Assembly: GCA_913052435.1 (NCBI GenBank)
Contig: CAJXDV010000045.1
Span: 1 to 7,243, forward strand
Source of the DNA: an uncultured Pelagibacteraceae bacterium
GTDB taxonomy: Bacteria; Pseudomonadota; Alphaproteobacteria; Pelagibacterales; Pelagibacteraceae
Direction of reading: 5' to 3'
Length of the DNA: 7,243 nucleotides
Under the pieces are notes generated by a model, which did no database searches, was not told the origin of the DNA, and saw only the letters and a list, made by a program, of their open reading frames with translations. Positions within the stretch are counted from its first letter, which is position 1. Each line of letters opens with the position of its first letter. Made by a program: the position numbers and the translations under genes. Of the stretch, positions 1-7,210 are shown in pieces.

Positions 1-461
1 GACTATCAAAGCAAAAACCAAAGTTTAAAGGTTTGCTTACAACGGGTAATATTGGAGAGAAAAAAATATACGCAATAAAACCTCTAACGTTTATGAACAA
101 TTCTGGAATTTGTATTAGAGAATTGCTTGAATATTTTAAAATAGAAGCTGAAGATGTAATTGTATTTCACGATGATCTGGATGTTGAATTTGGAAAAATA
201 AAAGTAAAATTTGGTGGATCAAGTGCTGGTCACAATGGTATCGCATCTATAGATAAATTTATAGGAAAAGATTATTCAAGAGTAAGGATTGGAATAGGAA
301 AGCCTGAAAACAAAGTATCTGCTTCTGATTATGTCTTGAATGACTTTACCGAAGACGAACAAAAACATTTAGAAAAAATTACTAATAATATTATTGAATC
401 AATATCAATTTTAATCGATAAAAAATTAGACCTATTCTCTAGCAGTGTTAACAATAACTAA
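1..461 (+). CDS. pth: Peptidyl-tRNA hydrolase (Pth), 5' end outside the window
   Basis: Pth hydrolyses the ester bond of peptidyl-tRNAs that drop off the ribosome, recycling tRNA in the cytoplasm. The reading frame is open from base 3, giving 152 visible residues. Visible family motifs are TFMNNSG (Asn at visible residue 32), HDDLD (Asp 57) and the GHNG motif (His 77, Asn 78). Their spacing of 25 and 20 residues matches N68, D93 and H113 of E. coli Pth as I recall it. By that alignment about 36 N-terminal residues, including the catalytic His20, lie upstream of the window. A TTG at 33 could be read as a start but would remove conserved sequence, since the codons before it (KPKFKGLL) already fit the family. 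The TAA stop is followed immediately by the ATG of ychF, so the two are probably co-transcribed and translationally coupled. Confidence 0.95.
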   Translation, partial: LSKQKPKFKGLLTTGNIGEKKIYAIKPLTFMNNSGICIRELLEYFKIEAEDVIVFHDDLDVEFGKIKVKFGGSSAGHNGIASIDKFIGKDYSRVRIGIGKPENKVSASDYVLNDFTEDEQKHLEKITNNIIESISILIDKKLDLFSSSVNNN

Positions 462-1538
462 ATGGGTTTTAAATGTGGGATAGTTGGTTTGCCGAATGTT
501 GGTAAGTCAACTTTATTTAATGCTCTAACTAATTCTAGCAAAGCACAAGCAGAAAACTTTCCTTTTTGTACAATTGATCCGAATATAGGTTTGGTTCCAG
601 TTCCGGATGAAAGGTTGGATAAACTGCTCTCTATTTCAAAATCAAAAAAAAAGATTCATACTACAATTTCATTTGTCGATATAGCAGGATTGGTAAAAGG
701 TGCCTCTAAAGGAGAAGGTTTGGGAAATAAATTTTTGTCACACATAAGAGAAGTTGATGCAATAATACACATGATTAGATGTTTCGATTCTGATAATATA
801 CAGAATGTAAACCCGAATGTTGATCCAGTTAGAGACTTGGAAATCATAGAAACTGAAATAAAATTAGCTGATTTGGAGTCTATTCAAAAAAGACTAGAGA
901 GAAAAAATAGAAAAAATATTGAAGAACAACAATTAAAGATTTTAGAAGAAGCTATGGAATTAATTAATAATGATAAAAACTTACAGATTTTAGAAGATGT
1001 ATTTGAAAAAAAAGATTTAAAACAGTGCGGTTTGCTATCAACAAAACCTAAACTTTATGTATGTAATGTAGACGAACAAAGTATTGAGAAAGGTAATAAA
1101 TATTCCGAAAGATTCATAGATAGATTTGGTGAAAAAAATACACTTATCATTTCGGCTGAAATTGAAACTCAAATCAACCAGTTGAAAGATGAAGATGAAA
1201 AGAAAAATTACATGAAAATGATCAATATGAAAGAAACAGGATTAAATTCTTTGATTAAGAAAGGTTATGATTTGCTCTGTCTTGAAACTTTTTTTACGTC
1301 TGGTCCTGAAGAGTCAAGAGCTTGGACAATAACAAAAAATTGTACTGCACCAAAAGCTGCAGGTGAAATACACTCGGATTTTGAAAAAGGATTTATAAGA
1401 GCCGAAACAGTGTCTTATGAAGATTTTTTAGAAAATTATGGTTGGGTTAAATCAAAAGAATCTGGAAAAATGAGACTAGAAGGTAAAGACTATATTGTTA
1501 GAGATGGTGATATTTTAAACTTCAGATTCAATACGTGA
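462..1538 (+). CDS. ychF: Ribosome-binding ATPase YchF (Obg family, OLA1-like)
   Basis: This is a universally conserved P-loop NTPase of the Obg family that binds ribosomes and prefers ATP to GTP. The 358 residues are full length for the family. The N-terminus MGFKCGIVGLPNVGKST is nearly the family consensus and fixes the start; G1 spans residues 9-17. The G3 region DIAGLVKGASKGEG is at 73-86. The G4-equivalent is NVDE (202-205) rather than NKxD, which is the known basis of ATP preference in this family. A helical insert lies around 130-190 and a TGS domain around 275-358, ending in the typical [10 protein letters not shown]. There is no Shine-Dalgarno sequence in the preceding bases. The ATG directly follows the pth stop (TAAATG), which suggests coupling. 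The last 24 bases overlap the 3' end of petC on the other strand. Confidence 0.97.
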   Translation: MGFKCGIVGLPNVGKSTLFNALTNSSKAQAENFPFCTIDPNIGLVPVPDERLDKLLSISKSKKKIHTTISFVDIAGLVKGASKGEGLGNKFLSHIREVDAIIHMIRCFDSDNIQNVNPNVDPVRDLEIIETEIKLADLESIQKRLERKNRKNIEEQQLKILEEAMELINNDKNLQILEDVFEKKDLKQCGLLSTKPKLYVCNVDEQSIEKGNKYSERFIDRFGEKNTLIISAEIETQINQLKDEDEKKNYMKMINMKETGLNSLIKKGYDLLCLETFFTSGPEESRAWTITKNCTAPKAAGEIHSDFEKGFIRAETVSYEDFLENYGWVKSKESGKMRLEGKDYIVRDGDILNFRFNT

Positions 1539-2297
1539 CCAAATCTTTTTCATGCTGAAGTAAACAAGTATACTTATAATTATTAAATATATAATAACTC
1601 TAAATCCAATCTTATGCCTTTGTTCCAAATGAGGTTCTGCAGCCCACATCAAAAAGCTTACAACATCTTTTGCCATCTGTTCAGTGGTTGCTTTGGTGCC
1701 ATCAGAATATTCAACCAATTCGTCAAATAAAGGTGCAGACATTTTTATATTATTTCCATACATGTATTTATTGTAATAAACACCATCATCTAATTTTATG
1801 TCTACTGGAGGGTCTTCATACCCGAGCAATAATGAATATATATAATCAGCACCGTCTTTTCTTGCCTTAACTAAAACCGACATATCGGGAGGATACGCTC
1901 CTCCATTTGCAGATTTAGCTTCCTCTTCATTTGCATAAGGCATTACAAATTTGTCAGATAACTTTGCTGGTCTTGTAAACATTTCTCCTGTGCTATCGGG
2001 ACCATCTGTAACTTCAAAGTTGGCGGCTATAGCTTTAGCTTCTTCTTCTGAAAATTCTGGTCCACCCTTTTCAGTAAGATTTCTATAACTTAAATATTTA
2101 ATTGAATGACAAGATGAACATACCTCATTAAAAACCTGGTAACCTCTTTGTAGTGAGGCTCTATCAAATGTTCCAAAAAAGCTCTTGAAACTCCAATTCA
2201 CCTTTAAATTTTCTTGAGAAGACTCTGCTAATAATTTATGACTGCTAAAACTTGTTAGCAAAACTAGAAAAATAATTAATTTTATAAAATTTTTCAC
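1515..2297 (-). CDS. petC: Cytochrome c1, haem subunit of the cytochrome bc1 complex
   Basis: This subunit of respiratory complex III carries electrons from the Rieske protein to a soluble or membrane-bound cytochrome c in the periplasm. The 260 residues show an N-terminal signal peptide (hydrophobic core about 5-17, likely cleavage after LLA at 22-24). The covalent haem site is CSSCH (60-64) and the likely axial Met is Met186 in NIKMSAPL. The YPPDMS stretch (135-140) is also typical of the family. One C-terminal membrane anchor lies at about 231-249, followed by a basic stop-transfer end. The start codon is GTG; it overlaps the petB stop as GTGA, consistent with coupling inside the petABC operon. 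The last codons, past the membrane anchor, overlap the 3' end of ychF. Maturation needs the cytochrome c haem-attachment machinery, which is not in this window. Confidence 0.96.
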   Translation of the reverse strand: MKNFIKLIIFLVLLTSFSSHKLLAESSQENLKVNWSFKSFFGTFDRASLQRGYQVFNEVCSSCHSIKYLSYRNLTEKGGPEFSEEEAKAIAANFEVTDGPDSTGEMFTRPAKLSDKFVMPYANEEEAKSANGGAYPPDMSVLVKARKDGADYIYSLLLGYEDPPVDIKLDDGVYYNKYMYGNNIKMSAPLFDELVEYSDGTKATTEQMAKDVVSFLMWAAEPHLEQRHKIGFRVIIYLIIISILVYFSMKKIWSRIESEV

Positions 2298-3562
2298 AAA
2301 TTATCTCGTAGATTTGAGTTATCTTTTGCCATAGTTTGATTTGACGATCCTCCTAAGACTGGTTCAGTAATACTTAAAGGCACTTCAAGTGTTTTTTCTT
2401 TAATTCCTAAAAAAGGGAGAATTATTAAAAAATGAATAAAATAATATGCAGTTGCTACTCTAGCTATAAGCAAGTATGTGCCTTCGGCAGGCATTGCTCC
2501 CATATATCCTAGAATTATAACATCTGCGACAAGAAACCAATAAAACTGTTTATAGATTGGTCTAAAAATTGCAGATCTAACTTTTGAAGTATCTAGCCAA
2601 GGCAATATTACTAATACAAAAATTGATGCAAACATTGCAATAACTCCTAAAAGCTTATCAGGAATTGAACGTAGTATTGCATAAAAGGGTAATAAGTACC
2701 ATTCTGGTACTATGTGGTCAGGAGTAACCAATGGGTTGGCCTCAATGTAATTATCTGGGTGTCCTAACAAATTAGGAGAATAAAATACAAAGAATGCAAA
2801 TATTAATAAAAAAATTAATAATGCAAACAAATCTTTAAGCACTATGTATGGATGGAAAGGAACCGTATCTTTTGATGGTTGTTTAATATCTATTCCTACT
2901 GGATTATTATTTCCTGGAATATGTAAAGCCCAAATATGTAAAATTACTAAGCCTAAAATTAAAAATGGAAAAAGATAATGTAATGCATAAAATCTAGTTA
3001 ACGTTGGGCTGTCCACTGCAAAACCTCCCCATAACCAATTAGTAATACTCTCTCCAAAAAAAGGTACCGCACTAAATAAGTTAGTTATTACTGTTGCCGC
3101 CCAAAAACTCATTTGGCCCCAAGGTAAAACATAGCCCATAAATGCTGTCATCATCATTAAAAAATATATTATCATTCCTATAATCCATATAACTTCTCTT
3201 GGTGACTTATGAGATCCATAATATAAAGATCTAAATATATGAATATAAACTGCTAAGAAAAACATCGAGGAACCGTTTGCATGAAAATATCTTATTAACC
3301 ATCCATAATTTACATCTCTCATTATGTGTTCAATACTTTCAAAAGCTAGGCCGGCTGTAGCCACATAATGCATAGCCAAAATGATTCCAGTAATAATTTG
3401 AGCTACTAAACAAAAAGTTAATATAGCTCCAAAGGTCCACCAATAATTTAAATTTTTGGGAGTTGGATAATCAGTTAAATGATTTCTAAGTGTTAATAAG
3501 GGTAAACGATCATTAAACCATTTTCCAAATTTTGATTTAGGTACGTATTCGTGATCACTCAT
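2294..3562 (-). CDS. petB: Cytochrome b of the cytochrome bc1 complex
   Basis: This is the membrane core of complex III: it oxidises quinol at the Qo site, reduces quinone at Qi and carries haems bL and bH. The 422 residues contain about eight membrane segments. The expected haem ligands are visible: His94 and His108 in RYFHANGSS...YIHIF, and His195 and His209 in ALHYLFPF...ILHI, each pair 14 apart as in the bc1 type. The Qo motif PEWY is at 286-289 with Glu287, and the [12 protein letters not shown] region is at 143-154. Length and the undivided C-terminal half indicate a true bc1 cytochrome b rather than a split b6/IV type, and petC is a separate gene rather than a fusion. It starts 8 nt after the petA stop. 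I see no strong Shine-Dalgarno; the nearest purine-rich stretch (GGATAA) is about 10 nt upstream. Confidence 0.98.
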   Translation of the reverse strand: MSDHEYVPKSKFGKWFNDRLPLLTLRNHLTDYPTPKNLNYWWTFGAILTFCLVAQIITGIILAMHYVATAGLAFESIEHIMRDVNYGWLIRYFHANGSSMFFLAVYIHIFRSLYYGSHKSPREVIWIIGMIIYFLMMMTAFMGYVLPWGQMSFWAATVITNLFSAVPFFGESITNWLWGGFAVDSPTLTRFYALHYLFPFLILGLVILHIWALHIPGNNNPVGIDIKQPSKDTVPFHPYIVLKDLFALLIFLLIFAFFVFYSPNLLGHPDNYIEANPLVTPDHIVPEWYLLPFYAILRSIPDKLLGVIAMFASIFVLVILPWLDTSKVRSAIFRPIYKQFYWFLVADVIILGYMGAMPAEGTYLLIARVATAYYFIHFLIILPFLGIKEKTLEVPLSITEPVLGGSSNQTMAKDNSNLRDNL

Positions 3563-3570
3563 TGAAATTA

Positions 3571-4089
3571 TTATCCTATTTTAATTGTATTGTTGTCTAC
3601 AAATTCATATTTTGGAATTTCTAAGTTTGTTGGTGCTGGACCTTTTCTTATTCTTCCTGAAGTGTCATAATGAGATCCATGACAAGGACAGAACCAGCCT
3701 TTGTAATCCCCTTTATCTGTTAGAGGTACACAGCCTAAATGAGTACATATACCAAGAGTTACGAGCCACTCTGGATTTTTCGCACGATCCTCATCTTTTT
3801 CTGGATGTTTTAAATCTTTTAAGTCTACTGATCTTGCACTATCTATTTCTTCTTGTGTTCTTCTTTTTATAAATACAGGTTTACCTCTCCATAAAACAGT
3901 TATTGATTGGCCAGACTGAACTCCACTTATATCTACTTCGGTGCTTGCCAGAGCTTTTACTGATGCGTCTGGATTCATTTGATCTATTAAAGGCCATGCT
4001 GCGGCCCCAACGCCTACGGCACCAGCTGCTGTGGTCGCTGTTATAATAAAATCTCTTCTATTTGGTTTTTTTTTATCTGATTCCGACAT
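3571..4089 (-). CDS. petA: Rieske iron-sulfur subunit of the cytochrome bc1 complex
   Basis: This is the 2Fe-2S subunit that takes an electron from quinol at the Qo site and passes it to cytochrome c1. The 172 residues begin with a Lys-rich n-region and a twin-arginine type motif NRRDF (10-14). A hydrophobic Ala/Gly-rich segment (about 15-34) follows, which acts as both Tat signal and membrane anchor in this family. Cluster box 1 is CTHLGC (115-120) and box 2 is CPCHGSH (134-140). The predicted ligands are Cys115, His117, Cys134 and His137, with a Cys120-Cys136 disulfide; the GPAP loop is at 150-153. It is the first gene of the petABC operon, read from the divergent gap shared with trmL. An A9 run on the coding strand encodes Lys6-Lys8, just before the Tat motif. 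Confidence 0.97.
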   Translation of the reverse strand: MSESDKKKPNRRDFIITATTAAGAVGVGAAAWPLIDQMNPDASVKALASTEVDISGVQSGQSITVLWRGKPVFIKRRTQEEIDSARSVDLKDLKHPEKDEDRAKNPEWLVTLGICTHLGCVPLTDKGDYKGWFCPCHGSHYDTSGRIRKGPAPTNLEIPKYEFVDNNTIKIG

Positions 4090-4157
4090 CTTTATTATTT
4101 TAAATTTCTGTTAATATATGATTTCTTATAAGAAAAAAGATATTTTTCTAGGTAACA
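4090..4157. promoter_or_regulatory. Divergent intergenic region between petA and trmL (candidate promoters)
   Basis: These 68 bases separate the divergent starts of petA (-) and trmL (+) and form the only intergenic stretch in the window long enough for conventional promoters. The sequence is almost wholly A/T. On the - strand a TATATT hexamer (4113-4118) is a plausible -10 element for petABC, placing the transcript start about 16 nt before the petA ATG. On the + strand TATAAG (4127-4132) and GATATT (4139-4144) are possible -10 elements. I find no convincing -35 match for either direction. TAGGT at 4149-4153, 4 nt before the trmL ATG, is a weak Shine-Dalgarno-like sequence. The promoter assignment rests mainly on position and is inferred. 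Confidence 0.5.
4122..4135. promoter_or_regulatory. Perfect 14-bp palindrome, possible operator
   Basis: TTTCTTATAAGAAA is a perfect inverted repeat near the middle of the divergent petA/trmL gap. It lies where a dimeric regulator could affect both directions, just upstream of the candidate petA -10 and overlapping a candidate -10 for trmL. I cannot match it with confidence to a known regulator's site. In such AT-rich DNA a palindrome of this length can arise by chance, so the call is tentative. Confidence 0.3.
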
Positions 4158-4640
4158 ATGACACATAAAAAATCCATATTAGTCCCTAAAATTGCACTTT
4201 ATGAGCCTGATATTCCTCAAAATACTGCCGCTATAATAAGAACGTGTTCTTGTTTAGGAGCTATATTGGAAATAATTGAGCCATGTGGATTTATATTCAA
4301 CGATAAACGATTTAAGAGAGTTGTAATGGATTATTTAGATGAAAGTATGATTAGGATTTATAAAAGTGCAGATGAATTTTTTGATGAGAAAAAGTCTGAA
4401 AGGATAATATTAATGACAACTAAAGCAAAAAAAAAATATACGGATTTCAAATTTAGAAAAAATGATACCTTGTTATTTGGAAGGGAAAGTGCTGGTGTTC
4501 CTGAAAAAGTACACAAAAAATTAAAAAATAAATTAAAAATACCAATGGTCGAAAAAAAAAGATCTTTAAACTTAGCTACTTCAGTGGCTATAGCATTATC
4601 TGAAAATTTAAGACAGACAAATTATATATGGATCAAATAA
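4158..4640 (+). CDS. trmL: tRNA (cytidine/uridine-34-2'-O)-methyltransferase, TrmL/YibK type SPOUT enzyme
   Basis: TrmL enzymes use S-adenosylmethionine to 2'-O-methylate the wobble base 34 of certain leucine tRNAs in the cytoplasm. The 160 residues match the single-domain YibK/TrmL length. Visible are motif 1 around LYEPDIPQNTAAIIRTC (14-30, Arg28), the EPCGFIFNDKRFKR stretch (41-54), motif 2 LLFGRESAGVP (105-115) and motif 3 with IPM then SLNLATSVAIAL (128-130, 136-147). Motifs 2 and 3 form the knotted SAM site. No extra RNA-binding domain is present, as expected for TrmL and unlike TrmH or RlmB. The ATG at 4158 follows a weak TAGGT. It has about 10 more N-terminal residues than E. coli TrmL. 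It is the first gene of trmL-hemF-greA and overlaps hemF by 13 nt. The exact tRNA target is inferred from the family. Confidence 0.9.
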   Translation: MTHKKSILVPKIALYEPDIPQNTAAIIRTCSCLGAILEIIEPCGFIFNDKRFKRVVMDYLDESMIRIYKSADEFFDEKKSERIILMTTKAKKKYTDFKFRKNDTLLFGRESAGVPEKVHKKLKNKLKIPMVEKKRSLNLATSVAIALSENLRQTNYIWIK

Positions 4641-5455
4641 TTAAAAAAAAATTAGCAAAAAATTGGTTTAAAACCTTGCAAGAAGTTTTGTGCAAAGAAA
4701 TTGAGGAGTTAGAGGGTAGTGCAAATTTATTTAAATATACAAATTGGGAAAGAGGAAAAAAATCAAGTGAAGGTGGTGGACAATTTAGAATCCATGAAAA
4801 CGGAAAAATTTTTGAAAAAGTTGGTGTAAATTTTTCAGAAGTATATGGAAAATTTTCCAAACAATTTAGAAATAAAATTCCGGGAACCAGAAAAAATCCT
4901 GAATTTTGGGCTTCAGGAATATCTGTAGTTATGCATATGAAAAATCCTCACGTTCCCGCAATGCATTTTAACACTAGATATATTTATACATCTTATGGGT
5001 GGTTTGGAGGTGGTATGGATGTAACACCTTGTTTAAAAGATAAAAAATTAGAAAAATGGTTTCATTCTGAATTAAAAAAATCTTGCGATAAACATAACAA
5101 GAATTATTACAAAAAATATAAGAAATGGTGTGATGAATATTTCTATTTGCCACATCGAAACGAGCCTAGAGGCATAGGTGGAATTTTTTTTGATTATAAA
5201 AAAGACAATTGGGAAAAAGATTTTTCCTTTGTAAGAGAAGTTGGCATAAGCTTTAAAAATCTATTTAGAGAGATAGTATTAAAAAAACATAAAAAAAAAT
5301 GGACAAAAAAAGAAAAAGAAATGCAGCATGAAAAAAGAGGAAGGTATGTTGAATTTAATTTATTATATGATAAAGGAACAAAATTTGGATTACAAACTGG
5401 TGGTAATGTAGATGCTATATTAATGTCTTTGCCTCCTTTGGCAAAATGGAAATGA
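4628..5455 (+). CDS. hemF: Oxygen-dependent coproporphyrinogen III oxidase (HemF)
   Basis: HemF carries out the O2-dependent oxidative decarboxylation of coproporphyrinogen III to protoporphyrinogen IX, a late step of haem synthesis in the cytoplasm. The 275 residues contain the family motifs in order: EGGGQFRI (48-55), FEKVGVNFS (62-70), [13 protein letters not shown] with conserved His113 (106-118), [10 protein letters not shown] (125-134), the [21 protein letters not shown] block (165-185) and RGRYVEFN...GLQTGG (237-259). The protein stops right after [10 protein letters not shown]. Typical homologues such as the 299-residue E. coli protein continue for about 25-30 residues to a PRDWV-like end. 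It is notably Lys-rich. The ATG lies inside the trmL 3' end (13-nt overlap), and greA starts 4 nt after the stop. Requirement for oxygen fits an aerobic organism. Confidence 0.95.
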   Translation: MDQIIKKKLAKNWFKTLQEVLCKEIEELEGSANLFKYTNWERGKKSSEGGGQFRIHENGKIFEKVGVNFSEVYGKFSKQFRNKIPGTRKNPEFWASGISVVMHMKNPHVPAMHFNTRYIYTSYGWFGGGMDVTPCLKDKKLEKWFHSELKKSCDKHNKNYYKKYKKWCDEYFYLPHRNEPRGIGGIFFDYKKDNWEKDFSFVREVGISFKNLFREIVLKKHKKKWTKKEKEMQHEKRGRYVEFNLLYDKGTKFGLQTGGNVDAILMSLPPLAKWK

Positions 5456-5459
5456 ATTT

Positions 5460-5936
5460 ATGGAAAAAGAACCAATCACAGTTAATGGTTTGGAAAAACT
5501 TAAAGATGAACTTGTTTTTCTAAAAGAAAAAAAAAGACCAGAAATAGTTGCTGCAATTTCAGAAGCTAGATCTCATGGTGACCTTAAAGAAAATGCGGAA
5601 TATCACGCAGCTAAAGAACAGCAATCTCATAATGAAGGTAGAATTCAAGAAATAGAAGATATTATTGCAAGAGCAAATGTAATTGATGTAACTAAGATTA
5701 GTAATGATGGCAAAGTGATTTTTGGTTCAACAGTTTTTTTACAAAATTTAGACACCAGTGAAAAAATAAATTACAAGATTGTTGGAAAAGACGAGGCTGA
5801 CTTAAATCAAAAACTTCTTTATTTTAAATCTCCTATTGCTAAAGGACTTATTGGGAGAAACAAAGATGATTTGGTTGAAGTTTCGACACCAGCTGGAGTA
5901 AAAAATTTTGAAATAATTGATGTTAAATATGTTTAG
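5460..5936 (+). CDS. greA: Transcript cleavage factor GreA
   Basis: GreA enters the secondary channel of backtracked RNA polymerase and stimulates cleavage of the nascent RNA 3' end, restarting elongation. The 158 residues are the standard length. The N-terminal antiparallel coiled coil (about 10-75) contains the tip sequence [20 protein letters not shown]; Asp41 and Glu44 are the acidic tip residues that help hold the catalytic Mg2+. The C-terminal FKBP-like domain (about 82-158) has the typical [10 protein letters not shown] and the final FEIIDVKY. The acidic tip supports active GreA rather than a Gfh-type inhibitor. The start is 4 nt after the hemF stop. The stop TAG overlaps the stop of the convergent cca gene. 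An A9 tract occurs at 5527-5535. Confidence 0.96.
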   Translation: MEKEPITVNGLEKLKDELVFLKEKKRPEIVAAISEARSHGDLKENAEYHAAKEQQSHNEGRIQEIEDIIARANVIDVTKISNDGKVIFGSTVFLQNLDTSEKINYKIVGKDEADLNQKLLYFKSPIAKGLIGRNKDDLVEVSTPAGVKNFEIIDVKYV

Positions 5937-7207
5937 CTTAAAAAAACCTTGTCAACTTCTTTGTCGGTAATTTTAAAACTATTCTCTACCCATAAATTTT
6001 CTAGATACTTCAGTTTTTGACCAAGTTCTTTTCCTTCTTTAATATTATATTTTTCCATTACTATTTTTGCCTTTATCGGAAATGAAGGTTTTTCTAGCTT
6101 TTCAAAATATTCTTTTAATTCGATTAGTTTTTTGGTGTTTTTGCTATATTTAAATAATTGAAAATCAATAACATCCTTTAAATAAAACATGCCATGAAAA
6201 TAAAATATTTTTTGTAATTTTTTTTTTGAAAAATTATTTTTATCTACAGGATTACAATAAATTTCTTTTAAAAAATTAATTCTTTTTTTAGTTTCATTAG
6301 AAACATTAAATTTATATAAAAAATAATCAGAGTTATCAGTTTCATCAATTAATAATAAAGACAATAAAAAAATAAAATCTTTTTTAGAAATTATACTTAG
6401 AGAGTATTTGTTAAGTTTTTTAAAAATATTTAAATTTTTTAACTGAGGAAATATAAGTAAAATTATTTCTTTGCAGAATTCATCTTTACTTAAGTTAATA
6501 AAACCTTTGGAAAGTAATAGTTTTTGTAATTCACCAAGCAATCTTTCTTTAGATAAGTTAATAACACCATTGATATTCTGTTTAATAACTTTTTTGACAT
6601 TTGATTGATGTTTTTTGTTGCTATAGTTAAGGAAGAATCTGACATATCTTAAAATTCTTAAATAATCTTCCTTAATTCTTTTTTCTGGATTTCCAATAAA
6701 AGATACGACACCATTTTTTAGATCCTTCGCACCGTCATGAGGGTCAAACAAGTTTCCTTCTTGATCTGCATATATTGAATTAATTGTGAAATCTCTTCTT
6801 AAAGCATCTTCATTCCAATCATTAGTAAATTCAACAATCGCATGTCTTCCATCGGTTGAAATATCTTTTCTAAGAGATGTTATTTCAAAATTTTTTTCTC
6901 CAATGTTTGCTGTAATTGTTCCGTGTTTTATTCCTGTTTCGTAAAATTTAATATTATTATTATTTAAACATTCTTTAACTTCTTTAGGATTAATATTTGT
7001 TGCAAAATCAATATCATCGAATTTTTCATTATTAAGTATTTTTCTTACACAGCCTCCAACATATCTAATTTCGCTTACATCATTATAATTTGAGATGGCT
7101 TTAAAAAGTTCTGAAACTTTTGTAGTTTTTGCAATCTCTAAAAAAGATTTATCTTTAGGGTTTATTATTTTTTTAGGATAAAAAATTTTATTAAGAAAAT
7201 GTTTCAT
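5933..7207 (-). CDS. cca: CCA-adding tRNA nucleotidyltransferase (class II; poly(A) polymerase family)
   Basis: This enzyme builds or repairs the 3'-terminal CCA of tRNAs from CTP and ATP without a nucleic acid template. The 424 residues show the class II series. Motif A comprises GGCVR (51-55) and the metal-binding pair Asp65/Asp67 in DDIDFAT. Motif B is around [10 protein letters not shown] (91-100) and motif C is RRDFTIN (137-143). Motif D is EDYLR (180-184), which selects C or A, and motif E is around [13 protein letters not shown] (219-231). The C-terminal half is poorly conserved, very rich in Lys, Asn, Phe and Ile, and contains an A10 run at 6218-6227; it ends in a family-like segment (about 376-406). 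Bacterial poly(A) polymerase I is a close relative, but the length and context favour a CCA enzyme. The ATG lies 3 nt after a tRNA gene on the same strand, with no room for its own ribosome-binding site. Confidence 0.88.
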   Translation of the reverse strand: MKHFLNKIFYPKKIINPKDKSFLEIAKTTKVSELFKAISNYNDVSEIRYVGGCVRKILNNEKFDDIDFATNINPKEVKECLNNNNIKFYETGIKHGTITANIGEKNFEITSLRKDISTDGRHAIVEFTNDWNEDALRRDFTINSIYADQEGNLFDPHDGAKDLKNGVVSFIGNPEKRIKEDYLRILRYVRFFLNYSNKKHQSNVKKVIKQNINGVINLSKERLLGELQKLLLSKGFINLSKDEFCKEIILLIFPQLKNLNIFKKLNKYSLSIISKKDFIFLLSLLLIDETDNSDYFLYKFNVSNETKKRINFLKEIYCNPVDKNNFSKKKLQKIFYFHGMFYLKDVIDFQLFKYSKNTKKLIELKEYFEKLEKPSFPIKAKIVMEKYNIKEGKELGQKLKYLENLWVENSFKITDKEVDKVFLS

Positions 7208-7210
7208 AAT

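Noticed and set aside
33..461. pth beginning at the TTG at base 33 as a complete short gene
   Set aside because: The frame is open upstream to the window edge and those residues fit the Pth family; catalytic N-terminal sequence is simply outside the window.
656..847. Open frame on the - strand inside ychF
   Set aside because: It lies wholly within the conserved ychF GTPase domain and shows no recognisable protein features; a shadow frame.
1670..1870. Open frame on the + strand inside petC
   Set aside because: Antisense to conserved cytochrome c1 sequence, with no family resemblance or start signal.
3585..3872. Open frame on the + strand inside petA with a hydrophobic Leu/Phe-rich translation
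   Set aside because: Antisense to the Rieske cluster region; the hydrophobicity follows from reading Lys- and Glu-rich codons in reverse complement.
4122..4135. Assigning the palindrome to a named iron, haem or redox regulator
   Set aside because: It does not match any operator consensus I can recall well enough, so only an unassigned candidate site is reported.
4633..4860. Open frame on the - strand inside hemF
   Set aside because: Antisense to the conserved HemF N-terminal half, with no upstream signals.
5938..5950. T7 tract near the end of cca (- strand) as an intrinsic terminator
   Set aside because: No stable GC-containing stem precedes it; it falls within the AAGGTTTTTTTAAG coding end and is ordinary for this base composition.
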